A DNA stretch of 27,538 bases from Planctomycetota bacterium (GCA_026692885.1 JAPLNJ010000293.1:1-27538), one strand, 5' to 3'. Shown: positions 1-9,900, counted from the first letter of the stretch. The notes: a model not told the origin generated them from the letters alone. A program made the numbers and translations.

Positions 1-443
1 AGCAGCAGGGGGTCAGGGTGGCTGGGGCAGAGTGCAGCGATGCCCCAGAAACCGGGTACTGGGGCTTCGCTTAGGCTCAGCCGCCAGCCACCCGGACCGT
101 TGCCAGCACGGACAGCAGTGCGCAACCTTACGATCAAGGCCGGCGAGCGGCAGGAAATAGCTTACCCAAATCAATGTAGGATGGTCTTCCAAGACCGTCC
201 CGATCGGCCTGGAAAGGCCGACCTACGGGTAAGTTATTTCCTGCCGCTCGCCTTAGGAGTTGGCGGGACTGCTCTGGCCGACTTACGTCGAGAGCTTCTC
301 GGACGGGACCAGCTAGCAGTCCGATGAACTCAAGTCCTGCTGCGGCCCCGAGCTCAGACTCCCCAGCGCAAAATCCATCCAGGCCATGCGACTCGAACTC
401 GCGTGTCTGGCGGAGGACGGACCAGAACTCCGGCGTCTCCAGT
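1..443. other. gene-poor left edge
   Basis: No convincing gene is seen here. Open frames on both strands lack a ribosome site and any recognisable family pattern, and one of them runs straight through the palindromic repeat at 142-252. The stretch lies downstream of the minus-strand operon that ends at 444, so it is its 3' flank. Beyond the repeat I see nothing that can be assigned. Confidence 0.5.
142..252. repeat. palindromic repeat element, copy 1
   Basis: The ends are inverted repeats of about 26 bp beginning GGCGAGCGGCAGGAAATA, with one mismatch between the arms: the left arm reads AGCTTACCC and the right arm, reverse-complemented, reads AACTTACCC. The core carries two smaller hairpins, GGTCTTCCAAGACC and CGGCCTGGAAAGGCCG. 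The same element occurs at 22197-22305 with the arms in the same orientation but the core reversed. It encodes nothing and is too short for a transposase, so it is MITE- or REP-like. Being downstream of the operon ending at 444, it could also serve as a terminator or mRNA stabiliser. Confidence 0.85.
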
Positions 444-980
444 TCACGCAAAGGGCCACCACGACCGCGTCGTCCGCAGCGAAACCCTGCGATTGCGACC
501 ATCAATGATGAGTCGCAATCCATTTTCAGCGATGGCCCGCAGGCCGAGCAGGGGCAGGCGAGGAAAGTTGGCAGAGGTGTCGGGATAGATGGCGACGCCC
601 CGCGGTAGCTCCAGACGAAACGGCGGCTCATCGTTGAAGCTGTCACGTTCTCCAGGGCGATTGGAATGCAGCCAAACATTCGCCCCGTAGAGCGGGACAC
701 GCCGGTCTTGCTCCCGCAACTGACCCAACACCTGCAAGAGCGACGGCCGCATGCCCGCCCAGCGAACAAGATGTTGCTCTTGGATCGAGAAATTGTGCGT
801 ATGGCCCGTGTCCAGAATCGCCGGAAACCGCGGCGTTTGCGGATCCCATTCCACCGACTGCCAGACAGTGATGCTGACCCACACGATGATTTGGTGGTCT
901 CTCACCCGCAGCGTCTCATGACCCACCTGCATGGTGCTGACTTGATTTGAGAACGGAAACTGGCGCAGGATTGTCGTCAT
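444..980 (-). CDS. retropepsin-like (DTG) hypothetical protein
   Basis: The product is 178 aa with no signal peptide or membrane segment. Two features recall the retroviral-type aspartyl protease fold: AILDTGHTHNF at residues 54-64, with the D57-T58-G59 triad in a hydrophobic strand, and PLLGLRAIAENGLRLIIDG at 143-161, resembling the 'LLG...L...GL.L.ID' end of such domains. If active, it would work as a dimer, each subunit giving one Asp. I chose ATG 980 because the open frame further upstream (to 1187) lies wholly inside the preceding gene. The start is only 2 bp past that gene's stop and has no clear Shine-Dalgarno sequence, so translational coupling is likely. The function is inferred from two motifs only; substrate and activity are unknown. 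Confidence 0.6.
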   Translation of the reverse strand: MTTILRQFPFSNQVSTMQVGHETLRVRDHQIIVWVSITVWQSVEWDPQTPRFPAILDTGHTHNFSIQEQHLVRWAGMRPSLLQVLGQLREQDRRVPLYGANVWLHSNRPGERDSFNDEPPFRLELPRGVAIYPDTSANFPRLPLLGLRAIAENGLRLIIDGRNRRVSLRTTRSWWPFA

Positions 981-982
981 GC

Positions 983-1453
983 TTACGATGCGGAGAGGGG
1001 TGGTTCGACTAGCTCCTCGAACTCGAACAAGGACGGGTCGATTTCCTCGACCTCGATAAGCTCCGTTGGAACGACCTTGCCCACATAGTACTCGTCCTCC
1101 TTCAGCTTGTGCCGCAGGCATTCTCGAATGAGTTCCCGCTGTGTTGCGGCGGCGGCTAACCGCTGCTGGCCGTGATACAGCACCCACTTATCACGCAACT
1201 TTCTGTCGTCAAGCAACTTCGGCAAGTCGCGTCGAAACGCCTCTTGAGAGCGGCGAATTCCGGGCGAAATCTCCCATTGCTCAGCCCGTGGCTCGCTCGG
1301 CTGATCTGGCTGGACCAGGGTGCAAACACGATCGTAGAGGTCGGACCGGAGAAGTACGTACGTGGTATCCGTGTCTGGATCGACGACACCGAGCGGTTTG
1401 TCCGGGTGTTCGTGCAGCGCTCGCCGCATCTCGTCCGTCAGGGTTGGCTTCAT
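983..1453 (-). CDS. small cytosolic protein, antitoxin/regulator-like N-terminus
   Basis: The product is 156 aa, soluble and acidic at the C-terminus. The N-terminal 45 residues (LTDEMRRALHEHP... followed by VVDPDTDTTYVLLRSDLYDRV) look like the short alpha/beta element of antitoxin-like or prevent-host-death-like proteins. The rest is helical and charged, ending in an Asp/Glu-rich tail, and I do not recognise it. ATG 1453 is preferred to the TTG at 1480 because GGGAG lies 7 bases upstream of it. It is the first gene of a two-gene operon with the DTG protein. Its promoter overlaps a perfect palindrome at 1491-1504, which would suit autoregulation. Assignment as an antitoxin is a guess; that it is a real gene is well supported. 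Confidence 0.7.
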   Translation of the reverse strand: MKPTLTDEMRRALHEHPDKPLGVVDPDTDTTYVLLRSDLYDRVCTLVQPDQPSEPRAEQWEISPGIRRSQEAFRRDLPKLLDDRKLRDKWVLYHGQQRLAAAATQRELIRECLRHKLKEDEYYVGKVVPTELIEVEEIDPSLFEFEELVEPPLSAS

Positions 1454-1485
1454 GGCGTCGCTCCCAAGGAGACTGATCAACCCGC

Positions 1486-1514
1486 ATTATACGACTTTAG
1501 TCGTGCCTGACCAA
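1486..1514 (-). promoter_or_regulatory. promoter of the 1453-444 operon
   Basis: On the minus strand a perfect -10 hexamer TATAAT (1491-1486) is preceded, after 17 bp, by TTGGTC (1514-1509) as a -35 box. The start codon at 1453 is about 32 bases beyond the -10. The -35 is only a partial match, but the -10 and the spacing are ideal. Confidence 0.6.
1491..1504. promoter_or_regulatory. palindromic operator candidate ACGACT-TT-AGTCGT
   Basis: Two perfect 6-bp half-sites separated by 2 bp lie between the -10 and -35 boxes, so a protein bound here would block RNA polymerase. The placement fits autorepression by the small protein of the same operon. That the palindrome is a binding site is inference. 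Confidence 0.45.
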
Positions 1515-2054
1515 GAGCATGCGACGCAATGCGACGAGAGAAGCCCGATCAAGTGGTGAATCCGGCCCGCTTCGATCACTGCGTACCATCCGCCCCGATC
1601 CACCGCCGGATCACCCGGCGGACCAGTCGCCGGATCACGGCGTGATACCTGGCGACCCTCTCCGCGAGCCGCGGAACGCCACTACCAGGGACACCACTCG
1701 CGCTCGCGGGCTCTCAGCTGGACGAATTGCCCAGCGTGTCGAGCCGCGTGGCCCCGACAGGCGTCTTTGAAGTTGCGCATATTTGTCCCGCTGACTACCC
1801 CACCGAACCCCGCGTCGGTGGAATACGGTTTGCAAACTACGCGGGATCCCACAAGACTACGCCCGTTCCGCCCTCGCCACCCCACCGCCGCCGCTGGCGG
1901 CGGTGGGGTGGCGAGGGCGGAACGGGCGAGCCGGGATACCCCACGGATGACGCATTACAAACGCTCGCGAATCGCCTCCCAGTGCTCCACGGCTGCTGCC
2001 AACGGCAGCACACCTACCCCGCAGGCGGGTATCGTGCAGCAGCACTTTCTCTTG
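1515..2054. other. intergenic stretch with hairpin and short direct repeat
   Basis: No gene could be supported in these 540 bases. The stretch contains an 11-bp direct repeat CGCCGGATCAC (1604-1614 and 1629-1639) and the large hairpin at 1860-1928. The open frames crossing it owe their length to GC-rich palindromic sequence; one is simply the upstream extension of the hicB frame. Confidence 0.5.
1860..1928. repeat. 33-bp perfect inverted repeat (hairpin)
   Basis: Two 33-bp arms pair without a mismatch around a 3-base loop (GCT, 1893-1895). The stem is very GC-rich (CGCCCTCGCCACCCCACC and its complement). No T-run follows on either side, so it is not a classical intrinsic terminator. It is probably a REP/MITE-like palindrome; it lies about 130 bases upstream of the hicB promoter. 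Confidence 0.8.
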
Positions 2055-2063
2055 TGCTACAAT
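2055..2063 (+). promoter_or_regulatory. extended -10 element of hicBA
   Basis: TGCTACAAT matches an extended -10 (TG, one base, TACAAT) and lies about 27 bases before the hicB start codon. No good -35 hexamer is seen at 17 bp, as is usual when the TG extension is present. Confidence 0.4.
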
Positions 2064-2089
2064 GGCGGCGCATGAAAGGAGCCGAGTCC

Positions 2090-2323
2090 ATGATCACCGT
2101 TGAACTGATCCCCGCTCCTGATGAGGGCGGCTACACCGCTCGCCTTCCCGACATTCCCGCCTACGGCGAGGGCGAGACCGAAGATGCAGCCATCGCCGAT
2201 CTCAAGGAGGCCCTCCGCGGGTACATCGAAACCTTCGGCCCGGACGATGCGCTGGCGCGGATCAGCTCGCCGTCTGCCATTCGACAGATGAACTGGAATC
2301 TGACGGAACTTGCGCATGGCTAA
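2090..2323 (+). CDS. hicB: HicB-like antitoxin
   Basis: The product is 77 aa. The sequence MITVELIPAPDEGGYTARLPDIPAYGEGETEDAAIADL is not quoted further; the key pattern is an N-terminal beta strand, then GGYTARLPDIP, the hallmark of the degenerate RNase-H-like HicB fold, then the helix with E-A at LKEALRGYIE. It normally binds and neutralises the HicA mRNA interferase. ATG 2090 is chosen over ATG 2072 because AAAGGAG ends 8 bases before it. The stop codon overlaps the start of the hicA gene by 8 bp (ATGGCTAA), the usual coupling. No DNA-binding domain follows, so this is the short form. Because its partner is truncated, it may now be an orphan. Confidence 0.82.
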   Translation: MITVELIPAPDEGGYTARLPDIPAYGEGETEDAAIADLKEALRGYIETFGPDDALARISSPSAIRQMNWNLTELAHG

Positions 2324-2435
2324 CCTGCCACGTCCGACCGGCAAGGAGCTGTTCTGGTTCCTAAAACGGCAGGGCTACTCGCTGCTGCGCGTTCGCGGCA
2401 GCCACCACTTCCTCCAGGCACATCAGTACTTGTAG
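2316..2435 (+). pseudogene. hicA: truncated HicA toxin
   Basis: The frame encodes 39 residues starting MANLPRPTGKEL and reaching the HicA core motif GSHHFLQ, including the catalytic-type histidine in GSHH. It then reads five unrelated residues (AHQYL) and stops at TAG 2433-2435. HicA proteins usually have some 60-80 residues, and the lost part holds the C-terminal strands of the dsRBD-like fold. The last codons lie inside the 3' end of the convergent porin gene (stop at 2423), so the break coincides with that junction. I infer a deletion or rearrangement that joined hicA to the porin 3' end. It is most likely inactive. Confidence 0.75.
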
Positions 2436-3484
2436 GAAACCCGCGTAAGCAAACCGTCCAGGAGGATATCGCCGTACGAGTTCGGGTTGCCGTAGAAAAT
2501 GCCGCAGTTGGGCGACTGATTGAACCAAGCGGCGAGTTCGTACCCGATGCTGAGTTCCCAGCAGCTGTACTCCCAGGCGACGCCGGCCGCTGCTTCGAGC
2601 ACGGGAACGACATGGACATCCCGACGCACTTTGATGACAACGTCGTCGTCGCCAGCGAGATCGGATGTGGTAATACTGGTTAGAAAATCACCGGCCAGAA
2701 CGGAACCTGCACCCCGACCGAAGAAGCTCAGATGGGTGTCGCCAAGTTTCCAGCGGTACTCGCCGCCCAAGCGGATGCCGTAGGCGTCCATTTGGCTTTT
2801 CGCCCCGGCGATGGCATTGTTGCCCGATACACCACCAACGTCGGAGTAAGAAACATTGAAATCGGACTCAGTCCTGGCCCATCTGAATCCGCCGAAGAGA
2901 CGGAGATCAATTCGGTCACAAAGATTGACCCAACGGCCGATCTCGAAATCGTGGACGTTGATATTGAAACTGGAGGCTGCAAAGGCCGCAGCGACGGCGA
3001 AGTTCTCGTCAGTTGATCCTGGTGTGACCACCTGGATGCCTGGGACGCTGATAGCACTGGCTTCGCCAGCGGCGTGGAAGTACGTGTAGTTCCACATGAT
3101 CTCCCATTCGCTGCAGAAGCGATAGCCCAGCCCAACGCGGATGCCACTGTTTCGGGGCACACCCACGTACTGGGTGTCCATGCTGGTAGGGACATCATCG
3201 ATCGTATCGCCTGCCCAAGAATTAGCGAACTCCATCCCAGGGTCACGTAGCTTCCAGTTGATCCAGTCCACGTAGGCAATGATCCCCGGCTCGCGGTGGC
3301 AGGCAAAGCCATCTTCCAACGAAGATCTTGCTACCGTCGGACCGATTACGGTGGGCCACTGAACGCTCCCCGCGTCATCGGTGACCGGCGTCGCCGTGGG
3401 CAAAATATCGCTCGCCGCGACCGGACGGAGCAAGAACAACGCGGTCATCGCCGTCACCGCCAGCGCACTCCTTGCCAATCGCAT
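2423..3484 (-). CDS. Lpg1974-family (Legionella MOMP-like) outer-membrane porin
   Basis: The product is 353 aa. It begins MRLARSALAVTAMTALFLL, a clear Sec signal peptide with cleavage near PVAAS-DI. The mature part shows amphipathic beta strands with aromatic ends typical of outer-membrane barrels: GIRVGLGYRFCSEWEIMWNY, FEIGRWVNLCDRIDLRLFGG, GIRLGGEYRWKLGDTHLSFF and a terminal strand ending RVSYKY. Scattered single cysteines and the order of strands match the Lpg1974/Legionella major outer-membrane family common in planctomycetes. ATG 3484 is chosen because GGAGGAGG precedes it and the 47 codons further upstream look non-coding. The likely role is a general diffusion pore. It is divergent from the giant surface gene and its 3' end overlaps the truncated hicA by 13 bp. 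The family call is from memory of the pattern. Confidence 0.75.
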   Translation of the reverse strand: MRLARSALAVTAMTALFLLRPVAASDILPTATPVTDDAGSVQWPTVIGPTVARSSLEDGFACHREPGIIAYVDWINWKLRDPGMEFANSWAGDTIDDVPTSMDTQYVGVPRNSGIRVGLGYRFCSEWEIMWNYTYFHAAGEASAISVPGIQVVTPGSTDENFAVAAAFAASSFNINVHDFEIGRWVNLCDRIDLRLFGGFRWARTESDFNVSYSDVGGVSGNNAIAGAKSQMDAYGIRLGGEYRWKLGDTHLSFFGRGAGSVLAGDFLTSITTSDLAGDDDVVIKVRRDVHVVPVLEAAAGVAWEYSCWELSIGYELAAWFNQSPNCGIFYGNPNSYGDILLDGLLTRVSYKY

Positions 3485-3900
3485 ACGATCCTCCTCCGTG
3501 TGCAGTTGTTCAGCGAACGTGGGCTTACCCCGTTTGACGGCGAATCGCGCCTCATCGCATGCCGTCGAACGCCTCAGATCACCGAAGCCGGTGCGACTGC
3601 CCGAAGCCGTTGGCTCGCTGGGCATTCTGAAGAGGGGCCATTGACTACATCGGAAGCCACGTCGGAATTCTGTGAGAGCATTGCCAGTCCGAGAAGAATC
3701 AATTCGTTCGGAAGAACCGGCCCTCTGCGGGGGGTAAGACCTCGCGAACTGGTGCTCACGTGATCCGGTTCGAAGCGTGAGGACCTCCGACTAGCCACCT
3801 ATGCGGGTTATTTCCTGTGCCTATTTGCTGAGTTATTGTGTGGCGGCATTTGGGTAAATTTGTTGGGATCACCAAAATTGGCACATTCGGAAAATGCATC
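3485..3900. other. divergent promoter region, porin / giant gene
   Basis: These 416 bases separate two divergent genes and must contain both promoters. The porin Shine-Dalgarno (GGAGGAGG) lies just beyond its start. The plus-strand frame of the giant gene stays open back to a GTG at 3838, but those extra 21 codons do not resemble the usual leader. No convincing -10/-35 pair or small gene was found. Confidence 0.5.
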
Positions 3901-6900
3901 ATGTTTGAGTCAAGGAAGTTCGATCGTCGGGACCGCCGCAAGAAGAATCGCAATAGCAAGCCCTTGCTTCGCCAGCGTCGTTGCCGACGCTTGCTGATTG
4001 AGTCGCTGGAAGATCGGCGAATGCTGTCGATCGTGATCAGCCTCAATTCGGCCGATGACTCCGGCCGGTCGAATTCCGACAGCATCACGAATGTTGCGGC
4101 ACCCCGCTTTGAGGTCACCGTCGACAATTCAGGATCGATCGGCGTTGATTTCAACGGCGACGGCACGAGCGACGTTCAACGGTCGATTTCCGCCCCCGGT
4201 GTCTATGAGTTTTCCTCGCCGACGCTCGCCGACGGGCAGCACACGATCACGGCAAGCATCACGCCGTTGGTCGGCAATAAGGCGACGGCGAGCACACAAG
4301 TGACCATCGACACCCTCGGACCGCGATTGCTGAGCGGGCCGTCAGTCGCCCCTGCCCCAACCGATCACCGTACGTTGACGTTCAACGAGCCGATCAATCC
4401 CGATTCGCTCCAGGCGCAGAGCATTCTCCTCAGCAGGCTTGGAGAGTCCGGAACGTCTGCGGTCTCTAACGTGACGGGCTCGGGGAAGACGTTCGTCGCG
4501 ACCTTCAACCCACTGATCACCGAGGGGCGCTACACCCTGTCCATCGCCCCGACTGTTCAGGACGTGGCAGGAAATCTGCTCGACCAGAACGGGAATGGCG
4601 CCGGCGGCGAACCTGACCTCGACATTGGCCGCGACGCATTCACAGTGTTGGCAAACCCCACCTGGTTGACCACCGCAAAGACGATTAACGCGCAGAACAC
4701 AACCTATGAAGGAGCCGACCTCGTCGTCGATGGCACCACACTAACGGTCACGGGGCAGCACTCATTTCACAGCCTTTGGGTCATCAACAACGGCCAGGTC
4801 ACACATTCTGCACGCGATACCGCTGGAATGCAGTTGACTCTCATGGGCGACTTGGTAGTCGATGCAGGTGGGCGGATCACGGCGGACGCTCAGGGGTACT
4901 CTGGGGGAGTGGGCGGCGGGGCTGGACAAGGCCCCGGGGGCGGCGCAGCCGTGAGCTACATCGCAGGTGCTGGAGGCAGCTACGGCGGCACGGGGGGGTA
5001 TAGCAGCGACGGTAGGCGTTACGGTTCGGCGGCAGCGCCTTCTGATCTGGGGTCCGGCGGAGGCCACAATTCGGACAACAACCCGGCAGGGAGAGGCGGG
5101 AACGGCGGCGGGGCGATCCGACTGATCGTAGCCGGTGCGTTGACGGTGGACGGCTTGGTGACGGCCAACGGCGAGAACGGCGTGAACTCGGAACAGGGAG
5201 GTGGTTCCGGCGGGTCGATTTGGATCACCACGGGGACGTTGCAGGGCAGCGGCAGCCTTCGCGCCGACGGAGGAGCAGGGAACGGGTCAGGAGGCGGCGG
5301 TGGTGGGGGGCGGATTGCAGTCTACTACAACCAGGCTGATGCTTTCACGGGGTTCACCAATTCCACAGCCAAGAGCGCAGCCGGAGGGCAAGCCGGCGCG
5401 GTCGGCACGGTGGCCTTCATCGATCAAACGATAGCCAACGGCCATTGGCATGTGTATACGGCGTTTGCTTTCGAGCGAGACGCCGACAAGACCCTTGGCG
5501 ATTTGACGGTCCACAGCGGCGCAGCATTCACGGTTTATGGCGCGACAACACTTCGTGTTGGAGACGTCACGGTCGCCAGCGGTGGGCGGATCACGGCGGA
5601 CGCTCAGGGGTACTCTGGGGGAGTGGGCGGCGGGGCTGGACAAGGCCCCGGGGGCGGCGCAGCCGTGAGCTACAGCGCCGGCGCTGGAGGCAGCTATGGC
5701 GGCACGGGCGGGTATAGCAGCGACGGTAAGCGTTATGGTTCGGCGGCAGCGCCTTTTGATCTGGGGTCCGGCGGAGGCCACAATTCGGACAACAACCCGG
5801 CGGGGAGAGGTGGGAACGGCGGCGGGGCGATCCGACTGATCGTAGCCGGTGCGTTAACGGTGGACGGCTTGGTGACGTCCAACGGCGAGAACGGCGTGAA
5901 CTCGGAACAGGGAGGTGGTTCCGGCGGGTCGATTTGGATCACCACGGGGACGTTGCAGGGCAGCGGCAGCCTTCACGCCGACGGAGGAGCAGGGATCGGG
6001 TCAGGAGGCGGCGGTGGTGGGGGGCGGATTGCAGTCTACTCATGGAACACGGGGGGTATCACCCTCCCTGCGGCGAGTATCACGGCAAAGGGCGGAACCG
6101 GTGCCGTTTCTGGCGGGGAAGGCAGCGTCTATTCTGCCGACACACCTTTCGTCACGTGGCTGACCAAGGAATCCTTATTCCACGGGACGACGATTCTCGC
6201 TTGGGCAGCGGAGGCCGTAAATCCATTCACTAGCACAGTGGACCTCACGGCGTACAGCGACCAGCAGGCGATTCCCATTGCCGTCAATCTGCCCATTGCG
6301 GGATCCTTCAATTGGGACACGACGACGCTCCCCGACGGCGCGTACCAAATCAAAGCGGTTTTCCACGATCCTTCGGCGAAGGTCGTCGCAACACTCAGCC
6401 GTCAGATCGGGATCAATAATGCCGTCGCGTGGCATACGGGGCTGATTGCCGCTGACACGACCTGGGACGCCAGTCAGGTGCATGTCGTGGAAGGCTCAGT
6501 GACGGTCGCAACCGGCGCACATCTGACGATCCAACCCGGCGCGGTTGTGAAGTTCGTACCAGGGGAAGGCATTCAGTTAGTCGTTCAAAATGGTGGCACT
6601 CTAAGTGCGGACGCGGTCCTGGGATCACCCATTGTTCTGACCTCGCTCGCCGATGACACTGCGGGCGGGGACACCAATTACGACGGCAGTCAGACGCAGC
6701 CGAAATCCGGCGACTGGAACGGTTTGCTGGTGGCCGCGGGAGGAACAGAGGATCTCAGCCCCTTCGTCTCGGAACGCTATATCCTATTGAACGTGGCCTG
6801 TATCCAGCTGCAAACCGGTTATGCACACCAGACGATCAACGGCCGTTCCACGCTTCTGGCCGCCGTGGTGAAGAACAACCAGTTCCCACTCACCTATAGC

Positions 6901-9900
6901 TGGAGTTTCGGCGACGGATCCCCCGCCCAGACTGGCACCATCGCTTCGCAGGCGGCAGCGTATAACGTCGAGACGGACCATACGTATCCAAACTCTGGGC
7001 CTGGGACGCCCTACATGGCGACCTTGAGAGTAGTCGACGCGTCGGGAAATTCCGCTTCTGATCAGTACGCCATCGTGGTCGAACCCGATAGTCTGGATGT
7101 GGAGCGGATCATCGCGATCGACAAGGGTCTCTGGTGGCTGCACAAGCAGATCCAGAGATATGATACCCCGGCAACCTCGCCAACAGGCTCGGGAACCGTG
7201 CCCGCAGGAAAATGGGTGGAAGGGTCCTACAACGTTGCGCTTACAGCATCGGCGGTCCTGGCCTTCGAGAATGACTCGCATCTTCCCACAGGCGATCCCA
7301 CGACGGATCCGTATGTCGAGGACGTGCAGCGCGGGCTGAACCACCTTCTCACCCAGATGGTCACCCAAGCCATCTCGCAGAATCCCTCGCTGTGTCCCTA
7401 CGGAAATCCCGACACCAACGACAACGGCATCGGAATTAGCATTAATTCCGACCGGTATACCTATGAAATCGGACCGGCAATGATGGCCCTGGTGGCCAGC
7501 GGCGTGCCCACCGCCGCGGCGCAAACCGGTCCAGCCAACATCATCGGCCGTACTTACAAGGACATCGTCACGGACATGGTGGATATGTGCGCTTGGGGCC
7601 AGAACGATAGCGGCTCCGGGCGTGGAGGCTGGCGGTACGCCTGGAACTACGGCGATACCGACAACTCCGTCACTCAATGGCCCGAGCTGGGAATCGAGGC
7701 AGCCGAAACCGTGTGGGGCATCGCGCCGCCTAGCTTTGTCAAACGGGAGTTGGAGACCTGGCTGACCCACAGCCAGGACGCCAACGGCGCCTGGGGCTAC
7801 GGCGGTCCGGATGGAAACGACAACTTCTCGCACGTCGGCGCTGCGATTGCGGGCCTCAGTTTCAGCGGCGATCCGTCCACGGATACCCGGATTCAAAGGG
7901 GGCTGGCGTACATGAACGCCAACTGGAACGCTTCAACCTGGGGCGGTACCGTGTGGGACAACAAGTACGGCATGTATGCCGTAGCCAAAGGCTTGCGGAT
8001 CGCCAATCCCCCGATCACGATGGTCGGCGCGCACGATTGGTATGCCGAGTTCTCTACCTCCCTGGTCGGCAGGCAAGGTAGCGACGGAAGTTGGCCCCTC
8101 ACGTCGAACTGGACCTCCGGCCTCGCCCTGGATACCGCCTTCTCCCTCCTTGCCGCAAACGCGCCCGATGGGATCTTTGACGGCAAGACCAGTCACGTTT
8201 ACGCAGACACGACCGTACAGCTCGCCGGCCTGCCTAACCAGCGGCATGACTACACCGTCACGATGATCGTCAAGGACGATGACCCAACCGGTGCCAGGAG
8301 CGCCCAAGCGACGCAGATCGTCACGCTAAGCATGGTCAACCATCCTCCGGTTTCCGACCCCGGCGGACCGTACGTGGGCTACGTGGGGCTACCGGTCACC
8401 CTCGACGGAATCAAATCCTATGATCCGGACGCCGGTCAACCACTGTACAACCACATCGCCAGCTACGGGTGGCAGTTGACCGATGCCCCTCCCTATCAGT
8501 TTGCCGACGCCACGACCATGGCCGTCAATTGGACGTGGAGCAAGCCTGGCAGTTATAAGGTCGGCCTGAAGGTTACCGATCGCTTCGGCTTGAGCACCAT
8601 CGCCTGGACCACCGTGCAGATCGGGACAGGCAATCCCACGAACCTCTTCGTTCGTCCGGACTTGGAGGGCGAGTACCACAGCCCCGTGGACCTCATGGCT
8701 CAGTTGACCACGCCCACAGGCTCGCCCGTTGCGAACATGCCGATCGACTTCTATGTCGATCTGAACCACGACGAAAGCTTTGATCCCATCCAAGAGTTTG
8801 TCGGCGAAATCGCCACGGATGCCACCGGTTGGGCGACCTTCCCCTTCGCCCAACGTGTGCTTCCGGACGACTACTCGATCGAGGCCCGGTTTGCGGGTCG
8901 CGACTTGTACTTTGCGAGCACCGCGGATGGAATGCTGGAACTTGAAAGGGCCAGGACTGTCGTCGTCTACACGGGCGATACGGAAGGTCGGAGCGGGAAT
9001 TTGGTCACGCTCAGCGCGACGCTGACGGATTTTGTGGGTGACCCGCTGGCCAATCTGCCACTTGTCTTCACGCTCGGCACCCAGCAAGCCAACTCGCAGA
9101 CCGACGCCGCAGGACAGGCTACCACCAGCATCCCTCTCGGACAGACCGTGGGCGACCGCGTCACGGTCTCCTTTGCCGGGACAACGTTGTATGAAGACTC
9201 CAGCGATTCCTCGCCATTCCAGTTGCCACACACGTCACCGACTCTGCCTGCCCTTACCGATCAGACGATCGACGAGGGCCAGCCCCTGGCCTTAGGCGGC
9301 ACGTTCATCGACCCCGATCGCGGCCAGTTCCACACGGTGAGTGTCGACTGGGGCGACGGCTCCCCAGAGGTGTCCCTCACCCTGGTGCACGACGAACGGA
9401 CATTTTCCATCCCGCACAGCTATGTCGAGGAAGGATCCTACACCGCGACGCTCACCGTCACAGACGAAGACGGGAGCGATGAGAAGATCTTTCACGTCAA
9501 CGTGACCGATCCCCCAGTGCTGCCCTCAGGCGGGGTAACCCTCTCGCTCTTTCGTGGCCGCAGCTATGCCAACCAGACCGTGGCGACGTTCACCGATCCG
9601 GGCGGGGCGGAACCCTACGCTGGCGATCCGGATTCCGATCTGAACCACCACTACGCGGCCATGATCGATTGGGGTGACCAGTCGAACTCGACCGGCCTGA
9701 TCACCGCTTCCGGCGGAGTCTTCACCGTCCAGGGCGGCCATGCTTATGCAACTGAGGGCACGTACACGATCACCGCGACCATCAATCACGAGAGCGCAAG
9801 GCCCGCCACGGCGACCAGCACCGCCGTGGTTAAGAACCATGTCGGGCTGTTGCTGCTCGATCCCGATGCCTCGGGATCTTTGTCGTTGAGCGACGTGGCG

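Noticed and set aside
134..769. Minus-strand open frame (211 codons) at the left edge
   Set aside because: It overlaps the DTG gene in another frame and passes through the palindromic repeat. No start signal or motif supports it.
3800..3825. GCGGGTTATTTCCTG upstream of the giant gene resembles an arm of the 142/22197 repeat
   Set aside because: The match is short and lacks the opposite arm and the core, so it may be chance.
3838..3900. GTG 3838 as start of the giant gene
   Set aside because: It would add 21 residues (MWRHLGKFVGITKIG...) before the usual short basic leader and has no ribosome site; ATG 3901 fits the family better.
6784..7896. Minus-strand open frame (370 codons) opposite the toroid domain
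   Set aside because: The plus strand encodes recognisable toroid and PKD motifs; the antisense frame shows none and has no ribosome site.
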